Below the pieces are notes generated by a model. That model ran no database searches, had not been told where the DNA came from, and saw nothing but the letters and a program-made list of their open reading frames with translations. The translations under genes were made by a program, and so were the position numbers. From Liolophura sinensis (taxonomy: Eukaryota > Mollusca > Polyplacophora > Chitonida > Chitonidae), in NCBI RefSeq assembly GCF_032854445.1, contig NC_088302.1, forward strand, positions 46,664,645 to 46,722,520: a stretch of DNA of 57,876 nt, given 5' to 3'. Numbering within the stretch: position 1 is the first letter of the stretch; every line of letters begins with the position of its first letter. This document shows, one piece after another, positions 37,601 through 50,400 of the stretch.

Positions 37601-40600
37601 CTTTCCCTCATCTCATGTTAATGTTTACGCGCATCAGTTATATAATTTACTATTATCTCATAGAAAACGTTTCTCTTGAAACTGTTTTGGTTTACACGGT
37701 GCAGTATTTACCGTTCACTGGATTATTCAGTGGTCCTGTGGTATCCCATCTCCAGTCTTCCAATTTAAGCTATGTTTGTATGCATGAATCAGTGTTGTTT
37801 CGTAATGTTAAAAGAAAAATATATAACAGTATATACGTTCGTCAAGCTCGGACAAGGTATGACCTCGTGTTTTGTAGGTCAAGCAGTACTCCTTATGAAA
37901 ACAGGGGACTGAACCCGTTTGAGAAGATTCTGGCATTCTTTGGGGCACCAGCCACGAAGTTCTGTTACAATGTGGTATGTTATATAATTTTAAAAAAACG
38001 TTTTATTTGATGATGCTATTTCTATTTTATAATATTTCACATATATCCAATGGATATGGATATGCGCAGCTGTAAATACTGATAATACAAACTTAAGGTA
38101 TCAAAATAATTTTTTTTGTAGTGTGAGGTTAAAAAAAATCTTAACATATAACTGGAATCCGTTTTAAAATTATTGTGTAGTATTTGAACGTTAGTCGATG
38201 ATTTCATTTATTAACCGTAATTGTTAACCTCTAAGTCATTTCATCTAGGGAAATGTTTTAACTAAAACTTTAAGAGCCACTTTTACAATTTTAAATATAG
38301 CTCCGGCATCTGTAAGGATACGATCAGTTCAGAGGCAAAACCGTGGATGATTTGGTTTGCGGCAAGTGAGCGATTTCAATGCAACGGGGATAATAATCAA
38401 CCAGAACTAAATGACTGTCACCTTTAAAATCGCATAGATCAGCGGCAATCTTTTGCCATGGCTTCTCCAGCATTGGAGTAGACTTCAGTGTCTCGTGACG
38501 TCGACCACTGCGTGTAACTTGACAGAACTCGCAGTTTGTAATAACTCTTTCAAGATGATTATTTGATCCCGGTCACCACACCATTTGTTTCGACTTTTCA
38601 CCACACTTATTCAACTCTTGATGCCAATGATCAATGTTTTCAAGAATGGTTGATTGCATGGCTTCCGGTATTACAATATGTGTGCCTCGCACAAGTAATC
38701 CGTCTATTACGCCACGGTCGCTGTGAGTTCAAGTCCAGCTCATGCTGGCTTCCTCTCCGGCCATACGTGGAAAGGTCTGCCAACGACCTGCGGATGGTCG
38801 TGGGTTTCCCCCGGGCTGTGCCCGGTTTCCACCCACCATAATGCTGGCCGCCGTCGTATAAGTGAAATATTCTTGAGTACGGCGTAAGACACCAATCAAA
38901 TAAATAAATAAATCTATTACGCCAAGTTCACCGCATACGGAGTATAGGCCACGAAATTCATTTCCTACATCCAGCAGATATATTGGCCAGCCGGCCAACG
39001 TGTACGATATCGCTGTGTGCGAAGTAGGATCTATGTCACTTTCAGATTTAAGCACATTGGTGGGAAAGTTTGCACCTACCTCTTGTACCAATGCAACCAC
39101 TTCTTGCTCTGTGTCAGGCGTTTCAGCTAGATTTAAGGGAGATCTGGAGAGAAGATCAAACACTACCAGACACTTGCGAGGCATATATTCTCTATCTCAG
39201 CAGAAGTCTCTGAGAACGAATTGGGGTTTTATTAATGTGTAGCACTAATGGCTTATGATCAGTTACCAGCGGAAAGCTGTCCAGGCCGCAAATATATTTG
39301 TTGAATTTCTCACAAGCCCATGTGCACTCCTCACTTTATTCATAATTCCGTTCAGCCGCGGATTACGATGTGAACAATAAAATACGGTTTTAAACCCATT
39401 ATCATGCTCGTGAAAGATTACACCTCCAAAACACCTTTCTGAAAAAACTTCTTGCTGTGGCTTGTGCCATGTCCAAACAACATCTTTCCGCAACAAATTA
39501 TTAAGTGAACTGGTTATCTGAGCCATATTAGGGACATGTCTACTCAAATACTTGACTTGTCTAACTTCTTTGACATTAGTAGGCTGTTAATTGCTCTTTA
39601 ATTGCTCTGATAATATAAGGAAGGGGCCTAATCCCATCCTTTGACACCATATGCTCTAAGAACTCTCAACTTTCTTTCCTGAACTGACGTTTGTCTTTGT
39701 TCAGCTTAAGACCTGTCTCCAGAATTCTCTCTGACACTTTATCTAAGATTTTGTCATGATTAACCACATTAGACACATGAACAAGAACATCATCCTGGAA
39801 AACTTCTGCTCCAGGTATACCATTAAGTAACTCTGACATTTCCCTCTGAAAAATTTCACTAGCACTCGAAATACCGAATGGAAGTCGCAGAAATCTAAAT
39901 CTGCCAAACGCGTTTGTGTGGACAACGAGCCACAAAATGTCCAAATCTTCCGCTTCCAGGATTTGTCCTTGGCTGGACAACTGGAGCTATCGTGCTAGTC
40001 ATAACCACGATATTGGCACTTCTGCCCAGTTTTGTTATTGTTTTTTTTTTTTGTTTTTTTGTTTTTTGCGGGCCTGTCCCTCTCGACTTCTCTTGGTTTT
40101 GGAGGTTTGGTTTGAGCCTTTAGAACCAGGTTTGTCTCTATCCTTCACTTCGCTCACACTTCAGGCAGCCGTACGGGTTGCTAGGGATTTAAGCTGGGCT
40201 TCTGAACTTTCATGTGGCCGATACAGATCAACCGCTTTCAACAATGTCAAGTCTCTTTCCCTTAGCAAAAGTGTTCTGAGAGTGTTGTCTCGAATACCAA
40301 TCAAAATTTGATCACGGATCAGTCCGACTTTTAAATCACCGTACTCACAGTTGGCTGCCAATGACTTCAGATCAGTTACAAAGTGGTCGACAGTCTCTCC
40401 ATCACTCTGTTGACGACATCCAAATTTGTAGCGATCAAATGACAGATGTTTATAGGGGTTACAGTGTCTCTCGAACCCGTCGACTATGGCTGGCAATTTC
40501 TTCCTATCGTCTTCCGATAGACCATTGTGTTGAACACTTCAATCGCTTCATCTCCTATAACGTGCAGAAAGACGGCACACTGACCGCCTCAGACTTTTTC

Positions 40601-43600
40601 GCGGGCACCGGACGCTATTCGATACAAATCCCATCGCTGTTTGAAGCGGCGCCAATTTTCGCTGATGTTACCACGGGAAAGATTCAGCGGATCCGGTGGT
40701 TTTAAGGAATCCATCACCGTTAACACTCAACCAAACAGTTCTCAATGAACCGTTCACCACTATGAAGTGAAGAGCGCAACTGTTTCTAACAGAGTTTGCA
40801 ATTAAATTGCTAATTTTGATCGCTGTCTCCACGTAAAGACATGATCAGTTCAGAGGCAAAACATGGAGTAATTAAATACCGTAAAGCAGCCGTACAAGTG
40901 TCGTAATATTAACACAAACAATACAGTCCTCAGGGCTATCTCCCTTGTATCGTACATAGACAAATCTCGTTGTACAGCATCATCTGCCACAATCTGCATT
41001 TGTTTCTAATGATGATGCCATTTGCTTCCTAAAGCTTATTATAACATACCACCGCGTATAAAAATGTAAAACAGATTCTTGCCTATGTTAATCCCTAAGC
41101 TGTCGTGACGATCGAAGTTTTCTTTTTTCTTTCTCCAGATATTTTTCCTGCTCTTCCTCTTACTATACAGTTACGTCATGCTCATACAATTTCACGAAGT
41201 TAGACCTTACGTCCCAGAAATGGTGCTGGTAGCATGGGTGCTTACTATCTTCTTTGAAGAAGTACGACAGGTAAGAGTAATTGTGAATGCGAGATATTAA
41301 CGGTTGGATACTTGGATTAGGGTTGTTCTGATAGAGTCAGCCTTCAAATGTGTGCATTTTAATCGATAAATACTTCAGATGTGTTCTTCAGCCATGGTGC
41401 TATGGGGCGTATAAATTGCTGCCAATTATGCACTTACATGGACAGTTAGAGTAAAACCCAGACTGAAATAAAATGTCAAGAGGATGTATTTCACCGGTAA
41501 CGTGTGACCATTTGCCAGCTGTTGTCGCCATTTTGGTTTTACTCTCTTTGCTGTACGTATTTAATTCTATTCAGATAGGTTGAATTTGATATCAGGCTTC
41601 AAATATGTGCATTTGATGCAGTCATGCTGCAGATGTGTGCCATGGGATCGAGTCATGCAGGCTTCAGATGTGTGCATTTTGTTGGAGTCATGTTTCAGGT
41701 GTTTGCCATGTGATCGAGTCGGGCTTCAGATGTGTGCATTTTGATATAGTCAGGCATCAGATATGTGCTTTTGATATATTCAGGCTTCAGATATGTGCAT
41801 TGTGTTATAGTCCGGCTTCAGATATAGGCATTTTGCTATAGTCCGGCTTCAGATGTGTCCATTTTGATACAGTCAGGCGTCGGATGCGTGTCTTGGAACT
41901 GGGTTTGGTTTCATTCTTGTGCTAAGAGCGTAAATACGTGTATTCAGAGCTACACAGCTATTTGATAGCAAATGCTACGTTTTCTTTTTTTTTTCATGAG
42001 AAACACAATTCTCAGCACAAAATCTCCTCGTGAGTAATACAATGGCTTACTTTTTCGATTAAATGATCGTAGTTAAGAACCTAATTGGAAGGAACTGAAC
42101 GGCGCGCGTTAGTGAAAGGTACATGTTATACTCCCTGATAAAATTCCTAACTCACTGTCGCAGATTCGCCAGCAGGAGACGCTTCCAAACTTATGCGTTA
42201 CAGTTATTTGGTTACAGTTACTGGCACGACAACCTTTCTCTACCTGGACAGAAACTTTTACTGCACATTTTAGCAAGTTCTAATCAGATTCACTTGTTTT
42301 AATCTGTACTTATCTTTTCCTCTTGATTCAGTTATGGAAAGCCAGTCCTGGCCCTATCTGGGTGAGAGTCCGCCATTACATATCTGATCGTTGGAACATC
42401 CTCGATACCACCACCATTGTCTTCTTCGCTATCGGATTTGCTCTTCGCTTTTTCAACTCCACATTCATGGCCGCCAGGCTCATTCTCAGCATCAATATCT
42501 TTGGATTTTTTCTTCGTCTCCTACACATCTTCTCAGTCAGCAAACTCATGGGGCCAAAGCTAGTTATGATCGGGAAAATGGTATGTACAAAAAGAACACG
42601 GTCGCATTTCATGCTGATGTCAGCCAAGATAAAACAGCAACTATGCATATCGTCCAAATAAATAATCAGAATGAATAAATGATGAAAGTAAAAGCATACA
42701 TAATAATAGCTGCGACTTCCCTCCATTACTGAATGGATCATGTTAACATGTTAAGATATCAAAAATTTGACCGAGATCTCCCTGCAACCTACGGATGGTC
42801 ATGGATTTTCCCTGGGCTCTACTCGGTTTCCTTCCTCCATAATGCTGGTGGCCATCGTATAAGTGAAATATCCTTGAGTGTGGCGTAAAACACCAATCAA
42901 ATAAATAAATAAATCAAACATTTGAGCGATTGACAAGCAGAGTGACTGTTGGTTTGCATCTAAACAATTCACATACAATTACCCATTTATGTTTTTACAA
43001 TACTAAGTCATAAATGCAAAAATAATTTCCATCTTGTGAATGAACTGACTGAATTGTTTTATTTGTGTACCGACTGAATGATCATCTTAGGGGCCTCTGT
43101 GGCCTAGTGTTTAGCCTTCTAACGCAGCACAGTAACCGATGAGCCTCTCACATAAGCCATTCTTGTGAGTTCAAGACCACCTCATGCTGGCGTCCTCTCC
43201 TATAGCACGTAGGAACGTCTGTCAGCAACCTACGAATGATCGTGGGTTTCCCAGAGGTTTCTCTCCGGTTTCCTCCCATACCATAATGCTGGTCACTGTC
43301 GTATGAAATATTCTTAAGTACGGTGTAAAAATATAAATAAATAAATCATCATATTTATTTACTGACAGTTTAATCATTTTTATGCACTGAGTAGTTCATG
43401 TTCATTTTGTTCATTTCTCTCACAGATCTGGGATCTCCTATCATTCATGTTGATCATGCTAGTGTTCATCATCGGATACGGGATCACTTCTCAGTCGATT
43501 CTTTACCCGAATGCCGAGCTTCATCCCATGCTGATCGTAGACGTTCTCAAGAAGGCGTACTGGCAGATATTTGCCGAACTCTTCCTGGAGGAAATTGAAG

Positions 43601-46600
43601 GTATGTTAACATATTTAACATTTTCTTTTTACACAGCAAAGCTCTGACGTCATTGTACTGCACGGACCAGTATTGTTCAAGAAGATCACAAAACTCGATA
43701 GTACCGTGCGGAGGCTGCTTAGTACCCTAAGTGATTTCACGTCGGTAAAGCACAATCAAACACCGCACGGCACCGCACGGTTAAAGACCTTACATTACCA
43801 CACAGTAGCTCGCAATCAAATGCCGCACAGTCAAAGACCCTGCTGCACCTCAATCAAAGACCGCACTGCTGCGCACAGTCAAAGGCCGGGCTGCACAGCA
43901 CAGTCAAAGACCGGGGTACTGCATCGGCAAAAGCCTTTCAGTACCGAAGACTCAAAGGCCGTGATGCAGCTCACCGTCGAAGAAAACGTCTTCAGTGCCG
44001 CTTTAAACGCCAATGGCATAAGTAAATTCTGATGATGGGGCTATGTATTTTTGAATTAAAGATTATGCATCGTTATGGTTTTAATGTGATGTTTGTTTTG
44101 GCAGGACAACAGGAGTGCAATGCCGATTTGAGGATGTACAGCAATGGTACAGACTTGCGCTGTCCGGACGAGAATGGTAAAATCATCGTTCCTATCCTGT
44201 TAGCATTCTACATGTTACTGACGAACGTCCTGCTGCTCAACCTACTTATCGCCATGTTCAGGTGCGTTGGGATGGATTATCTCCCTTTATGGGGATGTAG
44301 ATTCCGCCGCATGTGTTGTCTTATGTGTGTATAAACTTAGACAGAATTAAGCTCTTAGTCGTTTAGACTCATGTTTGACTCACTGCTAAAAATATTCATA
44401 TAAGCCAATAACGTGAGCAGGGAAGTCTGCAAGCCAGTCGTGACGATCATTTGCCTTCAGGATGATTTGTCAGTACACCCTCACTTTATCAACAAGCCAT
44501 GAACGAATTCGAACATAAAGTCTCATGAATTTGAAACTGTGTTTTTGTGTCCTTTTTGATCAGCAACACATTTCAAGCCGTTCAAGACAACGCAGATTTA
44601 CATTGGCATTTCCAACTGTACAAGCTTACTCAGGAATACTACGACCGGCCTGTGCTACCCCCGCCTTTCATCGTTATAGTCCACCTCTTCCGGCTGGCCC
44701 GTTGGTGTGTGAAATGTGACTCCAACGTTACATACGGATTCTGTAAGACCACCTTTAGAGACCCTCGCGCTACATTGTGTGTTTATACCAGGCTGCATAA
44801 TTACTATGAAACGCAATTCATCTTTTAGTCCTGACCATGGTAAAAATATATCTTTACATTTTCCTCACAGTTCGTGAAAGCCTAAAAGTTTGATTCCGGG
44901 TGTTGTGTAAAACAACGGTTCACAGTATTTGTCGTTTCTAAACTGTTGTCATCTGTGCAAAAAGGATTGTCTTAACTTTCCGTCCACCTAACCCTTTAAT
45001 AAATTTCTCAGCTAGCGGAGCTCTCGAGCCTGGTATAGTATGGCCACAAATTCCGTTGATGAATAAGGTCACGCGTACCTATCCTACCCCATGTGGCTCG
45101 AATGTGGGTTTTTGTCCCAAGATTTCATCCGCCTATAAACTTTACCGTTGTCGTATAAGAGTAAAATTAGCTACAAATCAAATACCTTTTTTATTATTAT
45201 TTAAATTCCCAATGTATTTTCGTTTCAGTGTCGGAGAACGAAAAGTACACTGCCCAAGAGCGGCGGTCTTTGGATGTATTTGAGGAAAATCGGAGGGATG
45301 AGTACATGTTAAGAGAGGACAAGAAAATGTGGAATACGACCGATTATAAAGTCAGCACAACATCGGAAAGGTTTGTCATTTTATTTGCACAGGCATGAGC
45401 AATAACTGAAATCAGACACGACGGCCTGTATGTTTGATTTGAAACGGAAAAAGCCTGAATTCATGGCTTAAACTTGTAATGCAGTTTTCTTAAAAAAAAC
45501 TGTTTTAAAAGTATTAATTGTATCCTTTATATTATATAATTTAAAGAAAGCTCGTAATTTAGGCGCAAGATGTGATTCATAGGCCTAAAATATGTCACCT
45601 CTTCCCTTCCCTATTCTTATGCTAATTTACACATGGCGTTTGATAGTTACATATTGGTGAGTCCTTCGTTTCGCTCTTTTAGTGAAGCGTAAAGGCCTAT
45701 TGGCCCAGGCACCGCGTACTGTGAATCGAATGGTTTCTTATGGGTGACATCTTCTGTCTTTACAGCATATTAAGTTTCCTGTTGGTTCCTACTTTCTTAA
45801 TATCAACAAGTTTGCATGAAATGTTTCAGGTAATTAATGCATCCAAAACCAAGAATAAATGTATGATTAGGAATTTAAGCTATTTGGGCACTACCACAAC
45901 CGTACATAGTTGCTATCAAACTCGTGATTCCTCGCTTACAGAATGGAATCTCTGATGTCTAAAGTAGATGTAATTCATGACACGCTGTCGATGGGTAGGG
46001 AGACCATGAGGCTGAACTTAACACAGGAGGGTGAGAAAGACGAACAGCCGGAACCTGAGGACTTGTCCCTCACGGGCAGGGTCACTAGCCTGGAAGTTGA
46101 GGTAAAGGAACAGACAGGGTTGTCTCCTGGTTGGTTGTTTCTTGTCTGTGATGAAGGATAAATTCTTTATTACATAAACTGGTTAAATCGCTTACTATTT
46201 AGATTGCGCATTGTATTTATATTAGTGTCTACATGGTTAACCGCTAAGATTAGTCTTACCTCACTTATCTAACCTGAAATATTCTTGAATACCGAATTAA
46301 ATGCCAATGAAATCGAACGCCAGCGAAATAAATAAATCAATCAAACACTAATGAATATAACCAGCAGTGTATTAAAAATATGGTGATGCAAGTAACATCT
46401 AATACATTTACCAATCGTCCATAGATTCCTCAATTCGATAATCGAAAAGCCGTTTCCAAAACACGCATTAAAACAAACACAAAAATAAGCTTTTGATCGA
46501 TTGTGTCCGTTGTGTCCGCACAAGGGCGGATTATCGTTCCTGTTATGAAGTATACTAGGAGGATCATCTTTTCCATGGCCAGAACATTTAGGCAGATTAT

Positions 46601-47351
46601 CGTGCCTGTTGTCAGTACACTGGCCAGATTATCATGCCTGCACCGTGGGTGGGTTGCCGTGCATGCTGTCATTACTCTAGGTGGATTATCGTGCCTGTTG
46701 TTAGCACATTGGGAGAATATTTGTGCCTGTTGTCAGTACATTGAGCGAATTGTCGTGCCTGTTGACAGTACAACGCGCGGATTGACGCACCTGTTGACTG
46801 TACACTGGAAGTAAAATGAAAACAAAAACAGATCAAATGTTTTTTCGTACATCGCATCGGCTATGTAGTAACTGTACAGGTTTATAATTGTGTAGATCAG
46901 AATTGTTCATAATATTAATGTTTGTTGGACTAAACTTTGTTCTCACAAGTATCAACCTTCTTCTCACAAATATCAACCTTGTTCTCACAAGTATCAACCT
47001 TGTTCTCACATGTATGATTGACTGTTTGTTGCAGGTGAGGAAGACAAATGAGGCTTTGTCATGGCTGATTGCAGCTCTGAAGGATAAAAATATTGTGCCA
47101 CAACCGGAAGACGTGAAGGCGCTTCCTGCTCGAGCATCAACGGGGCGAGAATCTAGAAGTAAGATTCGATATTATACCTGTTTATTGGCTAAGTGCTGCA
47201 TTATAATTGTCATGAAAGACAAGTTTACTTAGGAAAAAACTGTTTGTGTTCTTGCAGGTCATATGTAGCTCGAATAGACTCATGGGTTGTTGTGTACAAA
47301 GCAAATAACTGCTTCTATTCGAAACTTACTCTTGTAGGTAGCGGTGTGAGT

Positions 47352-47410
<59 letters not shown>

Positions 47411-50400
47411 AGTATCTGACAAAAGCTGTTACATACAGCTGAACGATTACGTTCCCTAAAGAAGTCTTAAAGGTACCACCCATATATATTTGTTTAATCG
47501 ATGCATTCAGTTCCGCCAAAACAAAGTGCCCCAAGTGGTCTGGAAAAGCTTTAGGCCCAAAACACAAAAAAACTATGGTGTGGAGGGTAAAACCAAAGCA
47601 GTGACGGTAGTGTGGTGGTTCTCAGTTTTTGGTCAAAGTCACAGGTAACCTGGAAATACGGGGTCTCTTTTCAGTTTATCTCAGTTGTAGAAATTTATTC
47701 TAACTGTTTATGTGAAGGCTTAAATTGTAGAAACTTACAGCGCCATGGTTTAAAGGGTTATTGTCCAGATTCATTACTTATTCATAATTAGTTTACTTAG
47801 AGAAATTAAGTGTCAAAATATATTGAAAAAGGGTGGCATAATCTGAGTAATATGACAATTCAAGTTACTAGATAATGAGGCTGGTTTTGTGCATTTTTTC
47901 CGCCAACACTCGGTATTCTCCGTCGAATTACGTCATACAAGTCCAACCTTTACGAATTGTCAGAGCTTCACCATTTAGTTCAGTGTTAAAAACAGCTGAA
48001 ATAGTGACAACAAGCATATCGAATTTCTCAAGGAAATGGTTGGCTGTTCTGCATACGGTTGTAAAAACAGGTCGTCGAAGAGCCTGAAGTTAGTATTTTA
48101 AGTTTCCAAATGATTTGGGCTTCAGAAAGGGATGGACAGAGCACAAGACGGAAAGACTGTAGACCAACCCAAAACAGCCATACCCGCTCTGGCCATTTTA
48201 CAGCTGAAAACTAGAATACAGCTGAACTGGAAAGATTTTCACAACAGCACCTGCACACAGTGGCTGTAAAATGCTATTGACCGAACTGAAAACTGATACA
48301 TAGCAAATCCCAGTGCATTCACGCCGACGTGCACATCGTACATGTATTTATATTGTACACGACTATCGGCTGTTCGGAAAGCCAATAATAACATGTACCA
48401 GTAGTTGTCATGGCATGTGGGTATGAATTTATAATCCCTTGGGGAATATTTATTGTGAAGCGGATAGAAATGAAGAATAGTAAATAAATATTAAATCTGA
48501 AGATAAACGCATGACACGTGTAGTGTAACACAGGATAAAGCTATAGCTTACCAGTCAGTATTGTCAGTGCGGCTGGCAATGCTTGAACAAGGATCAAATT
48601 CAACGTCCGAAAACTCGGAATCTGAAGTCTGGCCAGAGATGTCAGTGTCAAAAATCGGAACGTTAACGTCGTTCACTGTGGGCTCCAATTGATACGGCAG
48701 CATATTTGCTTTGTATAGCGAGAATCCCTCTGGAAAATGACATCGTTTTGATACACATTCCCAGGTTGCACAGGCCACCTAGTGTTGGGTTGGTCATTAC
48801 TACGTTTCTCAGAAGCCTTCCCGATAATATACTGTTTACACAGATTATTTATAATTAGGACCAGGAGTTGAATCTGGACACTAATCCTTTAAGTAAAATT
48901 TGGCGAGATTTCATTGGTTAGATTTGTTTGGAAAATGCACCTGTAAGCACTGTTTACCTTTTTCTACAGCATGGAGAGCACAACTAGAGCAACCGCAGGA
49001 AATTGTGACACGTAAGCGGTGAAATGGGGTCTCTTGTCAGGTTACCTGAGTTAGTATTTCCTTTAAACTGGTCAGGCCAATGCTTAAAACGTAGCAACTT
49101 ACGCACACCCTATAACCATGGCTTAAGCAGAATTAGGTAAAAATACAGTGATGGTAATTACGATTTACAATTGTGTGGAGAATGCTCCGAGAACCATTTT
49201 CAGCTGCGGAACGATTTCAGTTTTACCATTATTCTCATTCTTCGATTTAAGGAGAAGATGTGTTAAAGAGGACGTCGGGTAGGAAACAGCCATTAAAACG
49301 CCAGATAACGTTGGACAAGAACAGTTTAGTTCACACCAAGTCACGCAGCTCTCCTTACCCAGGAACAGAGATTCACAGGTTTGAGGTTCCAGAAGAAAAG
49401 GTGCCATGGCAGGTTAGTACAACTAATTCGATTGGCTTATAAGGGAAACTCAACGAACTCTTTTGTTCCATCTGCTCTTTACATAATATAATTAAAGACA
49501 TACAGCATAGAGAATAAAACCAGAGCAACAAAAATATGCTATCGTTGTGTTTTTTTTTCCATATCATTCAGTTCAAAAATCTGTTGTGTTGTTTTACCTC
49601 AGGTGGAATTCCCTGAATACAAACCACCCTTTTACACGGCACAGACGGTTTTACAGACTCCGCCTTGGGCAGATGAGCCAACACTGAGGTAAATAATTGT
49701 TCCTACATCTTATATCTTCCATTTCTTTTTATTATACTCTGGGACATATATCATACAGTCAGAGACAAATTACAACACAGCTTTCACTGGTGGTGTACTT
49801 TAAATGGAATCTGTACTTACATGCACACGAGAGCGCTAGTTATACATTTGGGTATATTACTGCTTTCATGCATCCGATTGCGTAAACTACTGTCATTTGT
49901 GCATTTGGGTGTATTACTCCTTTCATACATTCGATTGCGTATACTACTGCCATTTGTACATTTGGGTATACTACTGCCTTCTGTACCTTTGGGTGTATTA
50001 CTGCTTTCATACAGTCGATTGCGTATACTACTGCCATTTTTACATTTGGGTATACTACTGCCATCTGTACCTCCGCCTTGGGCAGATGAGCCAACACTGA
50101 GGTAAATAATTGATCCTACATCTTATATCTTCCATTTCTTTTTATTATACTCTGGGACATATATCATACAATCAGAGACAAATTACAACACAGCTTTCAC
50201 TGGTGGTGTACTTTAAATGGAATCTGTACTTACATGCACACGAGAGCGCTAGTTATACATTTGGGTATATTACTGCTTTCATGCATCCGATTGCGTAAAC
50301 TACTGTCATTTGTGCATTTGGGTGTATTACTCCTTTCATACATTCGACTGCGTATACTACTGCCATTTGTGCATTTGGGTGTATTACTCCTTTCATACAT

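Larger units (their letters stand above)
38300..40720 (-). mobile_element. Ty3/gypsy-type LTR retrotransposon remnant, minus strand
   Basis: Read on the minus strand, the order is gag-like (40710-40160), reverse transcriptase (39980-39666), RNase H (39560-39200), integrase zinc region and integrase core (39190-38335). This is the gag-RT-RH-IN order of Ty3/gypsy. Protease, the RT front half and the integrase end are missing. Several stops and frameshifts are present. A SINE is inserted at 38715-38912. It lies in intron 20 of the TRPM2-like gene, in opposite orientation. A shared segment near both ends (GATCAGTTCAGAGGCAAAAC at about 38318-38337 and 40842-40861) may be LTR residue. Confidence 0.88.

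Noticed and set aside
37558-38010. 150-codon frame as a separate gene
   Set aside because: Its conserved part is exon 20 of the TRPM2-like gene; the rest is read-through of the preceding intron.
47280-47567. 95-codon minus-strand frame
   Set aside because: Driven by the (TA)n microsatellite, which reads as Tyr-Ile repeats.
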